DNA from: Rhizobium subbaraonis
Lineage (GTDB): Bacteria; Pseudomonadota; Alphaproteobacteria; Rhizobiales; Rhizobiaceae
Assembly: GCF_900220975.1 (NCBI RefSeq)
Contig: NZ_OBQD01000010.1
Location: 186,001 to 250,000 of the forward strand
Length of the DNA: 64,000 bases
Reading direction: 5' to 3'
Under the pieces are notes generated by a model that was given only the letters and a program-made list of their open reading frames with translations, did not search any database and was not told the DNA's origin. Each line of letters begins with the position of its first letter. The first letter of the stretch is position 1. Below are positions 59,572-64,000 of the stretch, piece by piece. The translations under genes and the position numbers were made by a program.

Positions 59572-60449
59572 CGACGATATTCCGTAAGCAGGATGTGGGA
59601 CTTGATGAATTCAGCGGAAGCCGAAAGCCGTGCGCTTTCGTCCTCGTGCGGCGGGCGCCACTGCGCGAAGGGAACGCCGAAGCGGTCGTCGTTGCGGCGG
59701 AACGGCTCGAGCGAAACCGGGCCTTCGTAGCCGATCTCGTGCAAGGCGCGGAAAACCCCCACCCAGTCGGTGGCACCGGTTCCGGGGAAGCCGCGGTGGT
59801 TTTCGTTTGCCTGGAAATGGACGACGCGCTTGCCGCCGAGACGGATCGCTTCGGCGATAGAGGCCTCTTCCATGTGCATGTGGAAGGTGTCGAGCATCAG
59901 CTGGACCGCCGGATGATCGACGGCGTCTAGCAGTTCGATCGCCTGCTGCGTGGTGCACAGCACGTCACTCTCGAAGCGGTTCAGCGGCTCGACCGCCAGG
60001 ATGACGCCGAGCCTCTGGGCATGGTCGCCGGCTTCCTTCAGGCCTTCGACGCAGCGGGCCTTGCGCGCCAGCCGCTCTTCTTCGGAAACGGGCTGCGGCG
60101 GCCGGCCGGCGAACACCAGCGGATTGCCGGTCAGCGGACCGCCGACGATCTTGCAGCTAAGCGCCGCTGCGCAGTCTGCGGCATATTTCAGGTAGTCGAT
60201 GCCGGCGCGGTGGGCGGCCGGATCGTCGGAGGAAAGGTTACGCTGCAGGTTGACGCGCGCGGCGAGCACGACCGACAGGCCGGCATCGTCGAGCGCCTTC
60301 TTCGTGTCGGCCAGATCAAGCTCACCCGGCTCGGGCACGAGGAGCTCGACGAAATCGTAGCCGAGCCTTCGCATTTCGGAAAACAGCGGGAAATGCTCGG
60401 CGGTGAACGGCCGCGCATACTGCATGGATATCAACCCGACGGGGTTCAT
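59568..60449 (-). CDS. Sugar phosphate isomerase/epimerase (AP endonuclease 2 fold)
   Basis: A 293-residue TIM-barrel protein. Metal-binding and family features include LAVEPLNRFESDVL (Glu ligand), MLDTFHMHMEE (Asp and His), VVHFQANENHRGFPG (His) and VSLEPFRRNDDR (Glu). It likely isomerises or epimerises a keto sugar. The ATG at 60447-60449 follows AAAGAGGAC; longer upstream frames run through the permease in another frame and are rejected. It lies 86 bases from the permease gene and overlaps the oxidoreductase gene. Confidence 0.9.
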   Translation of the reverse strand: MNPVGLISMQYARPFTAEHFPLFSEMRRLGYDFVELLVPEPGELDLADTKKALDDAGLSVVLAARVNLQRNLSSDDPAAHRAGIDYLKYAADCAAALSCKIVGGPLTGNPLVFAGRPPQPVSEEERLARKARCVEGLKEAGDHAQRLGVILAVEPLNRFESDVLCTTQQAIELLDAVDHPAVQLMLDTFHMHMEEASIAEAIRLGGKRVVHFQANENHRGFPGTGATDWVGVFRALHEIGYEGPVSLEPFRRNDDRFGVPFAQWRPPHEDESARLSASAEFIKSHILLTEYRR

Positions 60450-60535
60450 GGTCAGTCCTCTTTCTAAAGCATTGCCAGCAGAAGTGCCTGGCGGTCTTGC
60501 GTCCGGAACCGCGGACGCAACAAGTTGGATCAACA

Positions 60536-61369
60536 TCAGCCCTTGACCGCGCCCTGCGTGAGCCCGCCAATCAGGCGGCGCTGGACGAGGAGGAAAAGTA
60601 TCGTGGCCGGCATGGCGCCGACGACGGCGCCGGCAGCAAGCAGGCCCCATTCGATCTGGTATTCGCCGATCAGCGTCTGGATCGCGACCGTGACCGGGCG
60701 CACGTTCCGCCCGCCGAGCGTTAGCGCGTAGAGATATTCGTTCCAGGCGGTGATGAAGATGTAGATGCCGGTGGAGATGATGCCGGGCATCGTCAGCGGC
60801 AGCACCACCCGGCGCAGCGCCGTCAGCCGCGAGCAGCCGTCGATCATCGCCGCTTCGTCGAGGCTCTTCGGGATCGCGCCGACATAGCTCGTCAGCATCC
60901 ACACCGCGAACGGGATCGCCACGGTGGCATTGGCGAGGATCAGGCCGAAATGCGTATCGAGGATGCCGACATTCTTCATCAGCACGAACAATGGCAGGAT
61001 CAGGAGCACCACCGGAAACATGTTGATCAGCAGGAACTGCAGCATCAGCAGTTTGCGGCCGGCAAAGCGGAAGCGCGAGAAGGCGTAGGCCGCGGTAACG
61101 GCGACCGCCAGCCCCAGGATGACCGTACCACCGGCGATGATGAGGCTGTCCATCATGTTGCCGAGGAAGGACGTCTGCTGCAGCAGGCGGACATAGTTGT
61201 CCAGGCTCCAGCCGGCCGGCGAGACCGATACGCCGGTCGCGTTAAGCGCCGCCGTCGGCGTCAGCGAGGTCAGCACCATCCAGGCGAACGGCGCCATGGC
61301 GAAGATGACGATGAGGAGGACCGGCAGGTCTGTCGTCAGGATGCGGCGTGCGGTGCTTGGCTTGTTCAT
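60536..61369 (-). CDS. Carbohydrate ABC transporter permease (MalG-like)
   Basis: A 277-residue permease with six helices. The coupling EAA loop is [23 protein letters not shown], followed by [26 protein letters not shown], the usual C-terminal pattern of carbohydrate permeases (CUT1). It overlaps the MalF-like gene by four bases. Confidence 0.92.
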   Translation of the reverse strand: MNKPSTARRILTTDLPVLLIVIFAMAPFAWMVLTSLTPTAALNATGVSVSPAGWSLDNYVRLLQQTSFLGNMMDSLIIAGGTVILGLAVAVTAAYAFSRFRFAGRKLLMLQFLLINMFPVVLLILPLFVLMKNVGILDTHFGLILANATVAIPFAVWMLTSYVGAIPKSLDEAAMIDGCSRLTALRRVVLPLTMPGIISTGIYIFITAWNEYLYALTLGGRNVRPVTVAIQTLIGEYQIEWGLLAAGAVVGAMPATILFLLVQRRLIGGLTQGAVKG

Positions 61370-62289
61370 CGCTCAACCTCGCGCATGGTGCGGGCCAGAT
61401 AGACGGCGACGATCGCGCCGAGAAGGATGGTGAAGGTGACGGCGATCGCGGTGCCGTAACCGAAGTCGAGGTTCTGCCGGGCGCGCACGAAGGCATAGAG
61501 CGGCAGCGTGTGGGTCGCATAACCCGGACCGCCCCCCGTCATGACGAAGATCACGTCCATGGAATTGGCGACCCAGATGACGCGCAGCAGTCCAGCCGTG
61601 GCGAGCACGGGCGCGATTCCGGGCAGCGTGATGTGGACGAACTGCCGCCAGGAGGATGCGCCGTCGATCGAGGCAGCCTCGTACTGGCTCTTCGGGATTC
61701 CCTGCAGGCCGGCAAGGATCATCACCGCGAAGAAGGGAAAGCCCTGCCACGTGAGGGTGGCGATGACGGCATAGAGCGCGAGGTTGGGATCGGCGAGCCA
61801 CGGAACCGCGCTCTGCACGATCGATAGGTAGATCAGGATGTCGTTCAGGACGCCGGTATTGGGGTCGTAGATCCAGCGCCACATCAGCGCGATCACGACG
61901 CTCGGCAGCGCCCAGGGAATGATGATGAGCGCGCGCGCAAGGCCGCGCCAGGGGAATTCGCGGTTCAACAGCAGTGCCGTGAGGAGCCCCAGCCCCATCT
62001 GCAACGGCACCGTCAGGCCGATCCAGATGACGGTATTCCAAAGGGCCGTCCAGAAGACCGGATCGGCGAACAGTTTCACGTAGTTGCCGAAGCCGACGAA
62101 GCGGCTGGCATTCGGCTTCCACAGGATGAGGTCGTAGAAGCTGGTCACGACCGCCTGCACCATCGGCATGAAGACGATGAACACCGTGACGACAACGGCC
62201 GGCGCCAAGAGCATGTACGGCATCAGCCGCGAGCTCCAGGGCGCTGGAATTGCAACATCGGTGGCGGGGGGCGAGGTTATAACGGTCAT
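61366..62289 (-). CDS. Carbohydrate ABC transporter permease (MalF-like)
   Basis: A 307-residue permease with six helices, partner of the MalG-like subunit. The EAA loop is SQYEAASIDGASSWRQFVHITLPG, with earlier marks AYVL-like MPYMLLAPAVVVTVFIVFMP and WRWIYDPNTGVLNDIL. It follows the binding-protein gene by 86 bases. No ATPase gene is in the window, so an MsmK/UgpC-type ATPase must come from further away. Confidence 0.92.
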   Translation of the reverse strand: MTVITSPPATDVAIPAPWSSRLMPYMLLAPAVVVTVFIVFMPMVQAVVTSFYDLILWKPNASRFVGFGNYVKLFADPVFWTALWNTVIWIGLTVPLQMGLGLLTALLLNREFPWRGLARALIIIPWALPSVVIALMWRWIYDPNTGVLNDILIYLSIVQSAVPWLADPNLALYAVIATLTWQGFPFFAVMILAGLQGIPKSQYEAASIDGASSWRQFVHITLPGIAPVLATAGLLRVIWVANSMDVIFVMTGGGPGYATHTLPLYAFVRARQNLDFGYGTAIAVTFTILLGAIVAVYLARTMREVER

Positions 62290-62375
62290 CGAAATTCACT
62301 TCCTTGCCATCTCGGCGGGAATGGTCCTCCCACCCGCCCTGACGCCGGCGGGTGGGAGAAGTGCAACAGACGCGC

Positions 62376-63575
62376 TTACTGGGCGAAGAGCGCTTCCAGT
62401 TGCTCCATCATCTGCTGCGAGGTGATCTGGCCGGTCAGCGCCTGCTGCATCGCCGTCTGCCAGGCCGTGTTGACGAACTCGGACGTCGCCGGCGTCTGCG
62501 GCAGCACATGGGCGAACGGCAGCGACTGGACGGTGGCTTCCACGAAGCGGCGCTCATGCAGGTTCCAGTTTTCCGAACCGCTCTTGGTCACGGTCATCTG
62601 GCCGGTAGCCTTGTTGAAAGCCACGTTGTTTTCCCCCTCGGCAAGGAAGGAGATCCACTTCCAGGCCGCATCCTTCGCTTCGGAAGCAGAGAATACCGCC
62701 AGCGATTCGTCGCCGTAGGACGTCCAGCGGTTGCCGCCGCACTCCGGTACCGGCACCGCCGAGACCTTGTCGCCGAGCGCCTTCACCATGTCGTTTGACG
62801 AACCGATGTGGTGGATGGTCATCGCGGTCGTGCCGGCCTTGAAGGCGCCGGTGATCTCCTGGAAGCCGTCGTTCGGCGCCGACGGCGGAATGACCTTGTC
62901 CTTCTGGAACAGGTCGATCAGCCACTGGTTGGCCGCGACCGCCTTCTCGTTGGTGAGGCCGCCCGGCTTCAGCTCGCCGCCCTGGGAGAGCACGAAAGCG
63001 CCCCACTGGTCCCAGCCGCCCTTGCCGCCGCGCAGGCCGAAGCCGTAGGTGGTCGGCGCCTTGGTCAGCTTGATCGCAGCATCGCGGAATTCCTCGCAGG
63101 TGGTCGGCGGCTTCAGGCCGGCCTGCTCGAAGAGGTCCGTGCGGTAATAGAGATAGAGCGTCACATATTGGATCGGCAGGTAGTACTGCTGGCCATCCGG
63201 CCCCTTGTTCAGCTCGAGCAGGTTGTCCAGCAGATCGGTCTTGCCGGGCCAGGCGTCGATCTTGTCGCCGATCGGCTCGAGCGCCCCCATTTCCACAAGC
63301 CGCGGCTGGGCAAACAGCTTGACCATCGCCGCATCCGGAGCGTTGCCGCCGACGAGCGAAGTGTAGAGCGTGTCGTAGTAGCTGTTCCACGGCACGTTCT
63401 CGGCTTCGATCGTGATGCCCGGATTGGCCGCCTCGAACTTGGCGACGAGATCCGCCATCGGGTTTTCCGGATTGTCGAAGTGATACCAGAAGCGCACGGT
63501 TTCGGCCGAAGCGCTGCCGGCAAGAAGCGTCGTCGCCAGCGCGACGCCGATGCTGAATTTCCTAAGGTTGGTCAT
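62376..63575 (-). CDS. Extracellular sugar-binding protein (CUT1 class)
   Basis: A 399-residue family 1 binding protein with a signal peptide (VALATTLLAGSASA, cut before ETVRFWYHF). Class features are FEAANPGITIEAENVPWNSYYDTLYTSLVGGNAPDAAMV in segments, and KDAAWKWISFLAEGENN. Together with the permeases that follow it imports a sugar or sugar acid. It starts 31 bases after the esterase gene ends. Confidence 0.92.
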   Translation of the reverse strand: MTNLRKFSIGVALATTLLAGSASAETVRFWYHFDNPENPMADLVAKFEAANPGITIEAENVPWNSYYDTLYTSLVGGNAPDAAMVKLFAQPRLVEMGALEPIGDKIDAWPGKTDLLDNLLELNKGPDGQQYYLPIQYVTLYLYYRTDLFEQAGLKPPTTCEEFRDAAIKLTKAPTTYGFGLRGGKGGWDQWGAFVLSQGGELKPGGLTNEKAVAANQWLIDLFQKDKVIPPSAPNDGFQEITGAFKAGTTAMTIHHIGSSNDMVKALGDKVSAVPVPECGGNRWTSYGDESLAVFSASEAKDAAWKWISFLAEGENNVAFNKATGQMTVTKSGSENWNLHERRFVEATVQSLPFAHVLPQTPATSEFVNTAWQTAMQQALTGQITSQQMMEQLEALFAQ

Positions 63576-63605
63576 GTTCTCCTCCGTTGAAAACCTAAAA
63601 GCGGC

Positions 63606-64000
63606 CTAGGCTCCTCGCCCGGTCATCTGCCTTGCGGCGATCCCGGCCGCGGCAAGTGCCTCCCGCGCCGCGGCCAGATCGATGGTGTTCTGCAAAAATC
63701 CATGTGTGACGCCCGGAACGACCGTGACGGTCTCGCCACGGCCGAGTGTCTGAAGGCGCCGGTGCAGGATCAGGGTGTCGCTGAGAAGGGGATCGACGCC
63801 ACCAGCCATGAGATGCAAGGGCGGCAGGGCGGCGAGCGCCGCATCGCTTGCCTTCAGCGGACAGGCGAGCGGCTCGTTGGAAATATCGGCACCGGTGGCA
63901 CCATACCAGGCCCAGTAGCGCTGCATCTTGGCCCGCGTCAGCCCGGGGCCGTTCGCAAAGGCCTCGTAGGACGAGGTTTCAAAATCCATCGCGTAGTTGC
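63606..64000 (-). CDS. Alpha/beta-hydrolase esterase, C-terminal part
   Basis: The right edge of the window cuts this gene; only the C-terminal 131 residues are visible and the frame stays open to 64000. The sequence resembles hormone-sensitive-lipase-type esterases: NYAMDFETSS at the edge, RAKMQRYWAWYGA, then the catalytic acid region PPLHLMAGGVDPLLSD and the catalytic His in VPGVTHGFLQNTIDL. The nucleophile Ser is off the edge. As the gene before the binding protein in a sugar operon, it may remove acetyl or other ester groups from the substrate. Confidence 0.82.
   Translation of the reverse strand, partial: NYAMDFETSSYEAFANGPGLTRAKMQRYWAWYGATGADISNEPLACPLKASDAALAALPPLHLMAGGVDPLLSDTLILHRRLQTLGRGETVTVVPGVTHGFLQNTIDLAAAREALAAAGIAARQMTGRGA

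Noticed and set aside
1-64000. Mobile elements, prophage, CRISPR, tRNA or rRNA genes
   Set aside because: I saw no transposase, integrase, terminal inverted repeats with target duplications, regularly spaced repeats, or cloverleaf-like sequences. Base composition is even throughout.

Overview
The window is high-GC chromosomal-type DNA from an alphaproteobacterium. It is most likely one of the Rhizobiaceae (Ensifer/Shinella/Rhizobium type). Supporting clues are two DUF1127 genes beside a LysR regulator, an entericidin-type lipoprotein, a cbb3 oxidase operon, an SbmA/BacA-like ABC protein, a rhizobial-style intergenic repeat and a probable alphaproteobacterial methionine-cycle operator. I found no rRNA, tRNA, CRISPR array, insertion sequence, prophage or replication origin.

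Left part (1-21.4 kb): one-carbon and cobalamin metabolism of methylated amines. Cobyric acid synthase (cobQ) is followed by a betaine-type ABC importer (binding protein, permease, ATPase) and betaine-homocysteine methyltransferase (bmt). Beyond two unrelated small loci lies a divergent cluster. Leftwards it encodes a non-pyrrolysine MttB-family methyltransferase and an iron-sulfur protein that resembles CblC/QueG-type corrinoid reductases. Rightwards it encodes a corrinoid protein, DUF1638, a formyltransferase-like protein, a 'virulence factor' family protein, a separate MetV-like cysteine-rich protein, MetF, a methyl-THF:corrinoid methyltransferase, a small helical protein and a ferredoxin-ASKHA corrinoid activator. 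I infer an aerobic route: import of a quaternary amine, demethylation onto a corrinoid protein, methyl transfer to THF, and oxidation of methyl-THF by a MetVF-type enzyme. Bmt would be a parallel outlet to methionine. Four enzymes of this set carry similar Gly/Arg-rich tails.

Middle part (21.6-41 kb): a P2-type cation ATPase behind an FNR/FixK-like box; a LysR gene with two DUF1127 genes; a GNAT; a GlxA/GbdR-like regulator; two response-regulator genes, one with a GGDEF domain and one with a degenerate receiver; a large MscS-type channel; small stress-type genes (DUF924, OsmC); and a ccoNOQP operon that ends in DUF2189 and ccoS but lacks ccoGHI.

Right part (41-64 kb): the methionine importer metNIQ; an SbmA/YddA-like ABC protein; an Lrp-alr-dadA alanine catabolic module; an RND efflux pair; ybaN, lhgO, chaA and dedA-like genes; and a sugar or sugar-acid catabolic operon on the minus strand (esterase fragment, binding protein, two permeases, TIM-barrel isomerase, Gfo/Idh oxidoreductase, mannonate-type reductase) that lacks its ATPase within the window.

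Start codons were chosen from ribosome-binding sites and family starts, so several differ from the longest open frame. Functions are judged from recognisable motifs only, since no database search could be run.
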